Assembly: GCA_964251965.1 (NCBI GenBank)
Contig: CAXULQ010000008.1
Coordinates: 62,001-126,000 of the forward strand
Length of the DNA: 64,000 nt
DNA from: Mucilaginibacter_A sp964251965
GTDB lineage: Bacteria > Bacteroidota > Bacteroidia > Sphingobacteriales > Sphingobacteriaceae
Reading direction: 5' to 3'
The notes under the pieces were generated by a model. The model searched no databases and had not been told where the DNA came from. It saw only the letters and a program-made list of their open reading frames with translations. Position 1 is the first letter of the stretch. Every line of letters begins with the position of its first letter. Below, piece after piece: positions 9,001 to 16,409 of the stretch. The position numbers and the translations under genes are program-made.

Positions 9001-9406
9001 TAAACGATTCGCTGATAACCATATCCATTTTGCTGATATGGTCCGTTAAAGAGGTAAAAGATTGCGGGTCCCAAGGCCAGAAAAAACCGACATTCAACCG
9101 GTTTTTATTGTTCGGATGTTTAAGTTGGTGCTGACGGCGATTGCGGGCCAATTCCTGTATTTGCCTTACATCTAATTTACTTTCTTTAAATTTTTTAGAT
9201 TTTTTTACCTGGTCAAGTTCTTTTTGACTTAATTTTTTCGGGATATCGATCAGGTTAGGCAAAGAAGGGTATTGCTTAGAAGAAATGGTGATAGCCGCTG
9301 CAATGGCACTTAGCAATAAAAATATGATAACAGTTCTGCTAAGCCATTTAAAACTATTCCATCTTCCGGGAGAATCTGTTTGAAAAATTTGCTTATCTGC
9401 GGGCAT
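6065..9406 (-). CDS. GH18-like / NodB deacetylase / GT2 glycosyltransferase fusion
   Basis: 1113 aa inner-membrane protein. One N-terminal TM (about 24-42) leads to an extracytoplasmic GH18-like barrel (about 100-410) with the motif SGVDIHFEN near 205-212. A polysaccharide deacetylase domain follows (VVLTFDDGPDP near 484, NHTYLHPD near 538). A TM pair (about 697-735) places the processive GT2 domain in the cytoplasm: VPGYNEE near 758, DADTQ near 842, AEDCDL near 933, QRFRW near 970, then TM helices to about 1075. The layout matches machinery that makes and trims a beta-linked N-acetylhexosamine polymer, like PgaC plus PgaB in one chain. The polymer itself is inferred. In the GH18-like motif Ser and His replace two usual acidic residues, so hydrolase activity is uncertain. 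Confidence 0.85.
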   Translation of the reverse strand: MPADKQIFQTDSPGRWNSFKWLSRTVIIFLLLSAIAAAITISSKQYPSLPNLIDIPKKLSQKELDQVKKSKKFKESKLDVRQIQELARNRRQHQLKHPNNKNRLNVGFFWPWDPQSFTSLTDHISKMDMVISESFTIAPGTDSLKGKLEPELTKLVQKNKKPVIAIIENLVNGNWDAKTVQTIVKSKTRRNKLIGNILIKLAKYNISGVDIHFENIADRNDKNYVAFEKELYTALHAKKYLVMQQVVPNDGEYDLKVLQNYCDYLIVMAFNDGLTDSDISDQHDVERTLDQVCSQVPSEKVILTVAALGYDWPENSEGKAVTYQEAIELAEEYNSKINFNPESANLNFNYTDQSQIKHTVYFTDAATNFNIIRMADDWATGGVALWRLGSEDSRIWTYFAKNLSIDSLRKTGIDTARLTRVGLSNRVDYTGDGEVLDLVSTPQFGQLSIQIDPKTFMITGQDYIHLPLKYVIRRYGYSPKKVVLTFDDGPDPIYTPQILAILKREHVPAAFFVVGSMAENNIPLLRQEYNDGYEIGNHTYLHPDVSTISLKRVILELNATRRLIEAVTGHSTILFRPPFNADAEPQNIAEVIPVEQSRKENYINIGESIDPNDWQPGVTADTIVARAIALRNRGSMILLHDAGGDTRQETVKALPRIIDYYKKHGYEFTTIAKIIGKTKDEVMPVIHDDATSMFLGRFYSFFILSYFYINWFLFYVFLIAIFLALGRIVLVGILALRQFSVNKKAVKKLPAEELPPVSIIVPGYNEEVTVLKTISSLLKTSYPVFEIIFIDDGSKDRTLEIVTAAFGNHPQVKILTKPNGGKATALNYGIKRSTYDFAVCIDADTQLLPDAVYHLMSYFTDEEIGAVAGTVKVGNEVNLITRWQSIEYITAQNMDRRAFDLLNSITVVPGAIGAFRREAIEEAGGFTSDTLAEDCDLTMRILKEGYIIRNCGEAIAYTEAPETIEMLVKQRFRWSFGVMQSFWKHRETLLNRKYRFFGMVGMPNILVFQIILPLFSPLADLMMIVSLFGENPEKMLIYYLVFVLVDLLVGVIAFKMEKEDYRKLIYIIPQRFMWRQLMYYVLFKSVRKALKGELHAWGNLKRTGTVTMQQVKA

Positions 9407-9459
9407 TCAATATAAATAGATTATAGTTGTAAACGTAAGACGAAACGAAAAAGATAGGT

Positions 9460-9621
9460 TTAACGGGAGGGTTTATTGATATCCACTTCCGAAAAATCAA
9501 TACCGCATTTACAATTACTACCGCAGCTTTTTTTAGCAGTTAAACTTCTGTATATTAAACGGGCAACGTAGAAAACCGCGGCCAAAAAAATAAGTATTAC
9601 AATAAGAAGCTGAACACTCAT
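9460..9621 (-). CDS. Small Cys-rich membrane protein (FeoB-associated type)
   Basis: A 53-aa frame. Residues 1-25 form one TM helix (MSVQLLIVILIFLAAVFYVARLIY), followed by a basic turn and a Cys cluster SCGSNCKCG at about 33-41. This is the architecture of FeoB-associated Cys-rich membrane proteins. The Cys cluster suggests metal binding or redox on the cytoplasmic face. No feoA or feoB is in the window, so the iron link is only by resemblance. It is 53 bases upstream of the polysaccharide gene on the same strand. A dispersed motif copy (9637-9647) sits just upstream of its start. Confidence 0.7.
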   Translation of the reverse strand: MSVQLLIVILIFLAAVFYVARLIYRSLTAKKSCGSNCKCGIDFSEVDINKPSR

Positions 9622-9679
9622 AAAATTTAAAAACTATACTTCTTTTATCAACGAAAAATAAGGCAGCTTAGTACCTTAT

Positions 9680-10870
9680 TTATCGGAAGAAAGCTATAGT
9701 CCCGCCAACCCAATCAAAGTCTTTGTTATAGCGTACGCCAATCATTTTACCGCGGCTTAACCGCGATAAGTTGATGGCAAGTGTTGGCAGCTTATCTTCC
9801 TCAGGCCAAAGATACAAAATTCTGATTTCACATTTTATTCCGCCGTCTGGCGCTTGTACAACCGGTTCATAAACTACTTTTTCCTGCAAAATCCAATTTT
9901 GCGGATCTGGTATGGCCTCAATGTCTGCTTCTTTTACATCAATAATTACACCTTGTCCGGCAAAAGAAAACAGTGGTTTTAATACAAAATTTTCCAGGTT
10001 TTTTGGTATCGAAGGCAACTCGTTCAAAAACCAGGTTTGAGGTATAAATTTACCCTGTAAAAAAGGCATTGTAAATTTACTGATTTTGTAAAACCAATTC
10101 GGGTGCGTAATCCATTCAACATCTAAATCCTGGCGGACATCCACTACTTTATCAAAAATATTCGGATCGTTATCAATCTCATCAAAAATAAGCCGGTTAT
10201 AAATCCTTTTGATAAATATTTTTTTATCATCAGCCAGGTAGTATAATTTTTTTGCTTCTTGTTTTAAATCTTCTAACGGAATAATCGGTATGCCAAGATA
10301 TTTTTGGGTGATAAAAAAATCAACTGCAGTTTTTTGATGAAGGGCATCGACATCCATTAACACAACTTCTTCTGGCCGATAAGGGCCAATTATAGTCTTT
10401 TTTAGAAGGTCTAAATAAGATGCTTTGTTTAGCCCGGAAAAATAAACATCTAACCCAGCAGGTAAATTATAAGTTTCCTGATAACAATCTGCCAAAAAGC
10501 TTTGAAAGCCGTAAAGAGACGGAAAGCCTTGTAGTTCAATTAGTTTTGGTACAAGTTCTCCCTGCTGGTCTTTACAAATGGCAAAATCAAAAGCAATAAA
10601 ATGCGGATGGCTGGTTTCGTTTGCTACTTTCCATTTTTCTGGAATAGCGCGTTCAGTAAGTTCTTTAAAATTTGGATCGAGCAGCGTTTTTAGGATTTCG
10701 TCTCCTGCCTGTATTAATTTATTTTTTAAATCCTTGGTGAGAAATACAGGCGTTTCTGCAACACGGAAAGCAATCTCATCTTTTAAACCTTCCTGAAGGA
10801 TGTTCAAAAAGTGCTGATATTTTTCTGCTGAAAATTGCTCATTAAATGCTTTCCGTGTTAAAGGATCCAT
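9680..10870 (-). CDS. ATP-grasp ligase of the amidoligase cluster
   Basis: 396 aa. The C-terminal half carries ATP-grasp features: FVLKPLFSFAGQGVIIDV (Lys in the nucleotide pocket and the flexible loop), WILQEKVVYEPV, and the late GIKCEIRILYLW strand. The N-terminal half contains LIELQGFPSLYGFQSFLADCY, resembling glutathionylspermidine-synthase-like or circularly permuted ATP-grasp proteins. It should join a carboxylate to an amine using ATP; the substrate is unknown. It is last in a minus-strand series, 10 bases after the amidotransferase gene, which suggests one operon: esterase, ATP-grasp, YbdK-like, amidotransferase, this gene. Confidence 0.72.
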   Translation of the reverse strand: MDPLTRKAFNEQFSAEKYQHFLNILQEGLKDEIAFRVAETPVFLTKDLKNKLIQAGDEILKTLLDPNFKELTERAIPEKWKVANETSHPHFIAFDFAICKDQQGELVPKLIELQGFPSLYGFQSFLADCYQETYNLPAGLDVYFSGLNKASYLDLLKKTIIGPYRPEEVVLMDVDALHQKTAVDFFITQKYLGIPIIPLEDLKQEAKKLYYLADDKKIFIKRIYNRLIFDEIDNDPNIFDKVVDVRQDLDVEWITHPNWFYKISKFTMPFLQGKFIPQTWFLNELPSIPKNLENFVLKPLFSFAGQGVIIDVKEADIEAIPDPQNWILQEKVVYEPVVQAPDGGIKCEIRILYLWPEEDKLPTLAINLSRLSRGKMIGVRYNKDFDWVGGTIAFFR

Positions 10871-10880
10871 TTGGGTTTAA

Positions 10881-11717
10881 TTATATTTCCTGAAAAGCAA
10901 GGATTGCCTGGTTTAAAAAATTAGGGATCAGCGTATTTTGTGTCAGCATAATTTTGTCCGGGTCATCCAGTCTTTCCAGCATTTCATAGTATTTTTGTTC
11001 TCCGTGTTCAGCAATAGTTTGTTCTTTTTTAAGTGGTTCCATTAATCTCAACCGCATTCCGGCAGGGTCAGCTTCCGGGTGAAACTGTGTGCCAAAAAAA
11101 TACTCGTTAAAACGGATGGCCATCATGCAACGTTCCAATTCCACATTCGGACGTTCTTTTTCTAAGGCCAAAAGCACTGCCCCAAGTTCTGTAAAGCGTT
11201 TGTGGTTTGGTTGTACCACTTGCCAATCTCTGGAATCTACAGCATAAAAAGGTTCTGGCAAACCTGCAAAAACAACATCATCGAAACCAGCCGCGGTTTG
11301 GTGGACAGGCAAAATACCAAAAGAAGTAGAGTACCTTTTGTTCACAGTCCCTAAGTTGTAATGCCTGCACATCAATTGAAAAGAATGGCATACAAAAAGT
11401 GCATATTTTTTCTGCGGATGATCAGAATCGTTGTGTTGCTGAATCTGATCAATTAAATTAAAATAACTTTTCTCCCACTCAGAACCTTCACTTTCTAATG
11501 GACTTCCAGGGCCTCCGCTGAAAATGTAAATATCAAAATCAATACTTGGAACCTGGTTTTTTCCGCGGATATCAAATACTTCGTAACTTAACTCAAGTTG
11601 GTTTTGCAACCGATATTTATCCAATATATCCTGAAAGCAGCGCATTCCCTGGTTTGGGTGCCCATCGTACAAATCAAGTATTGCTACTTTTATCACTGTT
11701 TTTTCTGTGTCTGCCAT
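10881..11717 (-). CDS. Class I glutamine amidotransferase-like protein
   Basis: 278 aa. GATase1 fold with the oxyanion segment FSGGPGSPLES near 66-76, nucleophile elbow FVCHSFQL (Cys110), and FGTQFHPEADP near 208-218 supplying His and Glu. The usual GxCxGxQ elbow is altered to VCHSFQ, so the elbow glycines are missing although Cys is kept. It may feed ammonia to a ligase, or hydrolyse a gamma-glutamyl bond, as GMP-synthase-like GATases do. It lies 14 bases from the YbdK-like gene and 10 from the ATP-grasp gene, indicating tight coupling. The partner synthetase domain is absent, so the flanking ligases are the natural acceptors. Confidence 0.82.
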   Translation of the reverse strand: MADTEKTVIKVAILDLYDGHPNQGMRCFQDILDKYRLQNQLELSYEVFDIRGKNQVPSIDFDIYIFSGGPGSPLESEGSEWEKSYFNLIDQIQQHNDSDHPQKKYALFVCHSFQLMCRHYNLGTVNKRYSTSFGILPVHQTAAGFDDVVFAGLPEPFYAVDSRDWQVVQPNHKRFTELGAVLLALEKERPNVELERCMMAIRFNEYFFGTQFHPEADPAGMRLRLMEPLKKEQTIAEHGEQKYYEMLERLDDPDKIMLTQNTLIPNFLNQAILAFQEI

Positions 11718-11731
11718 GCTTTTTTTAACGC

Positions 11732-12829
11732 CTATATTCCTACTAATGTTTGCGAAGTGATGTAATCTACCACATCTTCAAAATTATTTTTTTGCTCATA
11801 TATTGCCAATTGGCGGTCGGCACCAGTTCCGTGTTCCAGGATTTTGTGCACGTATTGCAAATCTTGGCGGCAACCTAACTCGTCCACCACATCGTCCACA
11901 AAATCAAGTAATTCTAAAATTAAGGCACGGGTGTTTACTTCCATTTCTTTTCCGAAATCGATCATCTTGCCGTCAATTCCGTAACGTGCCGCACGCCATT
12001 TATTTTCGTTGATTAAAGCACGCGTATAAGTAATATACTTCATGTTTTGCTGCCGAAGTTTGTACAACTTGGCACACAAAGCCTGGAAAAGAGCCGTAAA
12101 AGCCATCGTTTCATCTACCAACATCGGGCAATCACAAATCCTAAACTCAATTGTTTCGAAGAATGGATGAACACGGATATCCCACCAAATCTTTTTGGCA
12201 TTATCAATGCAATTGGTTTTAACCAGCATTTTGATGTAATTGTCGTACTCTTCAATGCTGCTGAAATAATCCGGGATACCAGTCCTTGGAAACTTATCAA
12301 AAACTTTTGTCCGATATGATTTATAACCTGTATTCCGGCCAACCCAAAACGGTGAATTGGTAGAAAGGGCATAAACATGCGGTAAAAAGTAGCGTACTTG
12401 GTTGGCAATATGAATGGCCAGTTCGCGGGATTGGATACCAACATGAACATGCAAACCAAAAATAAGATTGGAGCGCGCGGCCTGCTGTAGTTCGTTTACG
12501 ATATCGTTGTAACGCGGATGCTCTGTAATAAGCTGGTTTTGCCAGTTAGAAAACGGGTGCGTGCCGGCAGCACCGATACGTAAACCCATATCGCCGGCCA
12601 ATTGTGCAACCGTAAGCCGAAGTTTAGAAACTTCTTTACGTGCTTCGTCTGTGTTGTTGCAAATATGCGTGCCCACTTCTACCACAGCCTGGTGCATTTC
12701 CGCTTTTACCTGGTCCTCAAGGATTTTTTGTGCACCTTCTACAATCTTTTGATCATGGGAAATCAGTTCCCGGCTAACGGGATCGATCACCATAAATTCT
12801 TCTTCAACACCTAAAGTGAACTTGTTCAT
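11732..12829 (-). CDS. YbdK-type carboxylate-amine ligase (GCS2 family)
   Basis: 365 aa, the size of YbdK. The N-terminus FTLGVEEEFMVID is the glutamate-cysteine ligase type 2 signature. Further motifs are HVHVGIQSRELAI near 125-138 (metal/ATP), THPFSNWQNQ, and FETIEFRICDCPM. The family forms gamma-glutamyl-type amide bonds with ATP; E. coli YbdK has only weak gamma-glutamyl-cysteine ligase activity, so the true substrate is open. Its place between an amidotransferase and two ATP-grasp ligases argues for a dedicated small-peptide or modified-amino-acid pathway rather than glutathione synthesis. Confidence 0.9.
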   Translation of the reverse strand: MNKFTLGVEEEFMVIDPVSRELISHDQKIVEGAQKILEDQVKAEMHQAVVEVGTHICNNTDEARKEVSKLRLTVAQLAGDMGLRIGAAGTHPFSNWQNQLITEHPRYNDIVNELQQAARSNLIFGLHVHVGIQSRELAIHIANQVRYFLPHVYALSTNSPFWVGRNTGYKSYRTKVFDKFPRTGIPDYFSSIEEYDNYIKMLVKTNCIDNAKKIWWDIRVHPFFETIEFRICDCPMLVDETMAFTALFQALCAKLYKLRQQNMKYITYTRALINENKWRAARYGIDGKMIDFGKEMEVNTRALILELLDFVDDVVDELGCRQDLQYVHKILEHGTGADRQLAIYEQKNNFEDVVDYITSQTLVGI

Positions 12830-12857
12830 TTGCTTCTTTTTAAAATGAAATTGGCCG

Positions 12858-12920
12858 TACTTCTTTTATCAACCCAAATTCTTGTTTTTTGTGGATGAAT
12901 TTAAACAGATGCTTCTTTTA
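12858..12920 (-). repeat. Two direct copies of the dispersed 11-mer
   Basis: TACTTCTTTTA at 12858-12868 and TGCTTCTTTTA at 12910-12920, in the same orientation, occupy the 95-base gap between the two ligase genes. A degenerate third copy (TGCTTCTTTTTAAAA) overlaps the start region of the YbdK-like gene near 12834-12848. Confidence 0.7.
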
Positions 12921-12924
12921 TCGC

Positions 12925-13971
12925 CTAAATTTCAGGGTCTGTTTGCACAGGTTTGTTTGTTTCTGCTGATTTTGCTTTGGTTGCCGATTTTGCTTTTGTA
13001 ACTTTAGGCTGTATACTTACCAATGGCGAACCTGTTGCCGAAGATTTGATATACTCTCCCCAGGTTAAATTATCCCGACCAGGTTTTTGCTTTTTGGCGC
13101 GCTCGATGGCATAATTTGCTGCATTTTCTACCACCCATTCAAAATTTTCCTGGCCAACACTGTTTACATCTGCATCTGGTGCAGGATTACAAAAATCTAT
13201 CGCGTAAGGAATACCATCGCGCACAGCAAATTCTACCGTATTAAAATCGTAACCCAAATACTGGTTTAACAGGATTACATATTTTTTAATAGTGTCGAGC
13301 AACTTTTTATCAGTAGTTGCACCTTCAATTATATAACGTTCGTGAAATGGATTGCGCGGCTCGTACTGCATAATTTTTACATATTTTCCGCCGATGCAAT
13401 AACAGCGAAAGTATTCTGTAAAAATGATTTCTTCCTGCAGCATCATCACGTATTGCTTGGTGCCGTTGTATTTGTTGAAGAAATCTTCCGAGCTATGCAT
13501 TTTATAAACTTCTTTCCAGCCGCCGCCGTCAAATGGTTTCATATAAGCCGGAAAACCAACATATTTAAAAATCGCAGGCCAGTTTAACGGATAAGATAAG
13601 TTGCGGAAAGATTCTTCCGAAGTATCATCCGGATGCTCTTTTGATGGTAGTAAAACTGTTTTTGGAACCGGTACGCCAATTTTTAAAGCTAAAGCGTTAT
13701 TAAAAAATTTCTCATCGGCACTCCACCAAAATGGGTTGTTGATTACCGCCGTGCCAGTAATGGCAGCATTTTTTAACATGGAACGATAAAAAGGTACATC
13801 TTGAGAAATACGGTCTACAATAACTGCGTAATCCAATTCTTCGCCTTGAAAAACCTTGTCGATCTTAACAAATTCTGCGGTAATGTCTTTTTCATTTTTA
13901 CTGTTGATGCGATCAACAAAAGCTTGAGGAAAACTATTTTCCTTGCCGAACAAAATGCCTATTTTTTTCAT
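12925..13971 (-). CDS. ATP-grasp ligase with Lys/Ala-rich tail
   Basis: 348 aa. The start MKKIGILFGKENSFPQAFVDRIN resembles RimK- and D-Ala-D-Ala-ligase-type pre-ATP-grasp domains. ATP-grasp motifs are YVGFPAYMKPFDGGGWKEVY (phosphate loop, about 143-162), QEEIIFTEYFRCYCIG, and FNTVEFAVRDGIPYAIDFCNPAPD with the metal-binding Glu and Asn. After about residue 318 comes a low-complexity tail rich in Lys, Ala, Ser and Thr ending in QTDPEI. The ligase domain is confident; the substrate and the role of the tail are unknown. It lies 20 bases downstream of the esterase gene on the minus strand. Confidence 0.85.
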   Translation of the reverse strand: MKKIGILFGKENSFPQAFVDRINSKNEKDITAEFVKIDKVFQGEELDYAVIVDRISQDVPFYRSMLKNAAITGTAVINNPFWWSADEKFFNNALALKIGVPVPKTVLLPSKEHPDDTSEESFRNLSYPLNWPAIFKYVGFPAYMKPFDGGGWKEVYKMHSSEDFFNKYNGTKQYVMMLQEEIIFTEYFRCYCIGGKYVKIMQYEPRNPFHERYIIEGATTDKKLLDTIKKYVILLNQYLGYDFNTVEFAVRDGIPYAIDFCNPAPDADVNSVGQENFEWVVENAANYAIERAKKQKPGRDNLTWGEYIKSSATGSPLVSIQPKVTKAKSATKAKSAETNKPVQTDPEI

Positions 13972-13991
13972 ATAAATTAAGATAAGGTTAA

Positions 13992-14696
13992 TTATAAAAT
14001 TGATAAATAATGCGGGAACATTTCTTTCCAGATAGGCCAGTCATGCACAGCATTTGGTCTGATGTCTAACCAATGGTTAATATTTTTGTTGGTTAAAATA
14101 TGTGATAATATTTGATTTGATCCTAAACAAATATCATAATCAGAAGTACCCAGAACGATGTTTAAATTCCACAAATCGTGCAGATTACTGCCCGGAAGAT
14201 AATCAACCGGATTGTTAAAATAAATGTCATCATTATAAAAACCATCTGTTTGGCCTCGAATATCAAAAGCACCGCTCATCGAAAATAAATGACTTGTTTT
14301 TTCAGGATGTTTGAAAGCAAAATTGGCTGCATGATATCCGCCAAAACTGCAACCCGCCATTACCGCTTTGCTTACTCCGGTTTCTAAAGTTGCCCAAGGG
14401 ACTAATTCTTCATTTAACATTTTATCGTACCAAACATAATTTCTGGCCCGTTCTGCCGGGTGAACGCCTTTGTTATACCAGCAAAGCCAATCGAAAGAAT
14501 CAGGACAATAAATTTTGACCAAACCTTCGTTTACAAACCAGGAAACAGCATCGATCAAACCAAAATCTTTATTCTCATAAAACCTTCCGTTAGAGGTTGG
14601 GAATAAAATAATTGGTTTGCCGCGGTCTCCATAAACCATCATATCCAGTTCAAAACCCAAATTATGCGAATACCAACGTCGGTAATTTTCTATCAT
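13992..14696 (-). CDS. Alpha/beta-hydrolase esterase (esterase D-like)
   Basis: 234 aa. The nucleophile elbow AGCSFGGYHAA has Ser117; AVHDWPIW near 216-223 supplies the likely catalytic His; YDICLG near 177 is a plausible acid. It belongs to the PF00756-type putative esterases. No signal peptide is visible, so it is cytoplasmic. It heads the minus-strand ligase series and may release or hydrolyse an ester or thioester intermediate in that pathway. It diverges from a second, distantly similar esterase gene at 14823. Confidence 0.85.
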   Translation of the reverse strand: MIENYRRWYSHNLGFELDMMVYGDRGKPIILFPTSNGRFYENKDFGLIDAVSWFVNEGLVKIYCPDSFDWLCWYNKGVHPAERARNYVWYDKMLNEELVPWATLETGVSKAVMAGCSFGGYHAANFAFKHPEKTSHLFSMSGAFDIRGQTDGFYNDDIYFNNPVDYLPGSNLHDLWNLNIVLGTSDYDICLGSNQILSHILTNKNINHWLDIRPNAVHDWPIWKEMFPHYLSIL

Positions 14697-14822
14697 ACTA
14701 ATCTACTTGACCGGTTGTAAGATAGTTTCTTTGTAATAAAAAATCAAAATTAAAATCCTTGGTACTGCTTTTGTTACCTAAAACCTTTTATTTCTAATAT
14801 TAAAAAAATCAAATAACATAAC

Positions 14823-15638
14823 ATGTATTGCAACGTATTAAAGCAAGAGATGACGATAACAGAAGAAGTTTTAGCAATTGAATCCGTTTTTTTAAAGCGG
14901 GAAGTTATCTGCTCTCTTTTGGTTCCTGAAGGGTTTGAAGGGTTGGAAAAAATTAACTTGCTGCTGTTAAACGACGGTCAGGAAACCGAAAATTTAAAAT
15001 TAAAATCAACTTTAGAAAATTTATATAGCTATCAAAAAATTGCGCCAACGCTTGTTGCCGCGATCCATGCGGGAGAAAGAATCCACGAATATGGCACTGC
15101 CGGTATTTTTGATTTTAAAAGCCGGGGAAGCAAAGCTGCTGCCTATACTTCTTTTATCACCCAAGAATTGTTGCCCAAATTACAGGAACTGATTGGTATG
15201 AAAGCCTTTGGGACAATTGCTTTTGCCGGTTTTTCTTTAGGCGGATTGTCTGCATTGGATATTGCCTGGAACAACCCGCAACTGTTTGATAAAGTAGGTG
15301 CTTTTTCCGGTTCTTTTTGGTGGAGGAGCAAAGACTTAAAAGATGGCTACAGCGATGAGCAACACAGGATTATGCATAATATTATACGGCAAAAACAGCA
15401 TCAGCCGGGTTTGAAATTCTGGTTTCAAACTGGTACAAATGATGAAACGGCCGACCGCAACCAAAACGGCATTATCGATTCAATTGACGATACGGTGGAC
15501 TTGATCAAAACCTTGGTAAGCACCGGTTACAACCGGTACAAAGACATCCAATACCTCGAAATGATAAACGGCAAACACAATGTAGAAACCTGGGCCAAAG
15601 CAATGCCTAAATTTTTAAGCTGGGCGTTTGGGCGGTAA
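14823..15638 (+). CDS. Second PF00756-like esterase
   Basis: 271 aa. The nucleophile elbow FAGFSLGGLSALDIA carries Ser138, and the C-terminal GKHNVETWAKAMPKFL gives the catalytic His. DETADRNQNGIIDSIDD near 205-220 looks like an acidic, possibly Ca-binding, loop. ATG 14823 begins the longest frame, but ATG at 14850 (MTITEEVL) is equally plausible. It diverges from the ligase-cluster esterase across 126 bases, so both could be controlled from the shared gap. A dispersed-motif copy (15146-15156) lies in the coding region, encoding YTSFIT. Confidence 0.85.
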   Translation: MYCNVLKQEMTITEEVLAIESVFLKREVICSLLVPEGFEGLEKINLLLLNDGQETENLKLKSTLENLYSYQKIAPTLVAAIHAGERIHEYGTAGIFDFKSRGSKAAAYTSFITQELLPKLQELIGMKAFGTIAFAGFSLGGLSALDIAWNNPQLFDKVGAFSGSFWWRSKDLKDGYSDEQHRIMHNIIRQKQHQPGLKFWFQTGTNDETADRNQNGIIDSIDDTVDLIKTLVSTGYNRYKDIQYLEMINGKHNVETWAKAMPKFLSWAFGR

Positions 15639-15641
15639 ATA

Positions 15642-15649
15642 TAGTTTTG
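15642..15649 (+). promoter_or_regulatory. Candidate -7 box for toxin-antitoxin pair
   Basis: TAGTTTTG fits TAnnTTTG and lies 12 bases before the antitoxin ATG. It starts three bases after the esterase stop. A -33 TTG at correct spacing is not obvious. Confidence 0.4.
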
Positions 15650-15661
15650 TAAATTAGTGTT

Positions 15662-15934
15662 ATGGAAACCAGCGTACTAACCAGAAAGCTTGAAAAACTT
15701 TCTGAACCACTAAAAAAGGAAGTTGAGGATTTTGTTGATTTTCTGATTTTTAAGAATGGGAAAGACAGTATTCTTCTTTCAAAAGAAGTAAATTCTTCTT
15801 ATCAGTATGTAGAAAATTCATTAAAAATTAATAAGTTGGCCTCTAAACCAGTTTTTGGAAGCGGCAAAGGTATTTTTGGTAAAATTGCTGATGATTTTGA
15901 CGAGCCTTTAGATGCCATGAACGATTATATGTAA
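15662..15934 (+). CDS. DUF2281-type antitoxin
   Basis: 90 aa. The N-terminal helix pair KLEKLSEPLKKEVEDFVDFLIFKNGK is typical of DUF2281 (VapB-like) antitoxins. The C-terminal part, with FGSGKGIFGKIADDFDEPLDAMNDYM, matches the toxin-binding tail found in such antitoxins paired with PIN nucleases. The last base of its TAA is the first base of the toxin ATG. It would neutralise the PIN toxin and probably bind its own promoter. Confidence 0.88.
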   Translation: METSVLTRKLEKLSEPLKKEVEDFVDFLIFKNGKDSILLSKEVNSSYQYVENSLKINKLASKPVFGSGKGIFGKIADDFDEPLDAMNDYM

Positions 15935-16317
15935 TGCAAATTTTACTTGATACCCATATTCTAATATGGTTCGCAAAAGGAATAGATAAATTATCCCCAA
16001 AAGCGAAAACAACAATCGAAAATTTAAGTAATCAACGCTTTGTAAGTATCGTTTCTTTATGGGAAATTGTAATTAAATCAAGCTTGAATAAAATTGAGCT
16101 TAAACAATCTTTTAAAGAAATCTATTATTTTTTAACTAATAATGACATTGAACTGCTACCTGTTAGTGTTGCTCATCTTGATATACTTTTAACACTTCCC
16201 GTTTATCACAAAGACCCTTTTGATCGTCTTTTGATTGCGCAGGCAATTACTGAAAACCTGACTTTAATTTCTGCAGATCAACATTTTAATGGTTACAACA
16301 TAAATCTATTACAGTAA
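15934..16317 (+). CDS. PIN-domain toxin (VapC-like ribonuclease)
   Basis: 127 aa PIN domain. The acidic metal site is visible as LLDTHILIWF (Asp6), SLWEIVIK (Glu44) and KDPFDRLLIAQA (Asp93 and Asp96). PIN toxins cleave RNA, often initiator tRNA or rRNA. It overlaps the antitoxin by one base, as expected for a type II pair. Codon use is AT-rich but not obviously foreign. Confidence 0.93.
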   Translation: MQILLDTHILIWFAKGIDKLSPKAKTTIENLSNQRFVSIVSLWEIVIKSSLNKIELKQSFKEIYYFLTNNDIELLPVSVAHLDILLTLPVYHKDPFDRLLIAQAITENLTLISADQHFNGYNINLLQ

Positions 16318-16376
16318 GAATTTGGTTAAACTTTGCTAACCTATTGCTATCTCTTTAATATTCCATATATTAAGCC

Positions 16377-16384
16377 TATCTTTG
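16377..16384 (+). promoter_or_regulatory. Candidate -7 box for typA
   Basis: TATCTTTG is a perfect TAnnTTTG match, 25 bases upstream of the typA ATG at 16410. It lies in the 92-base gap after the PIN toxin stop. Confidence 0.5.
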
Positions 16385-16409
16385 CGCCAAATTTAAGTAA
16401 CGCATTTAC

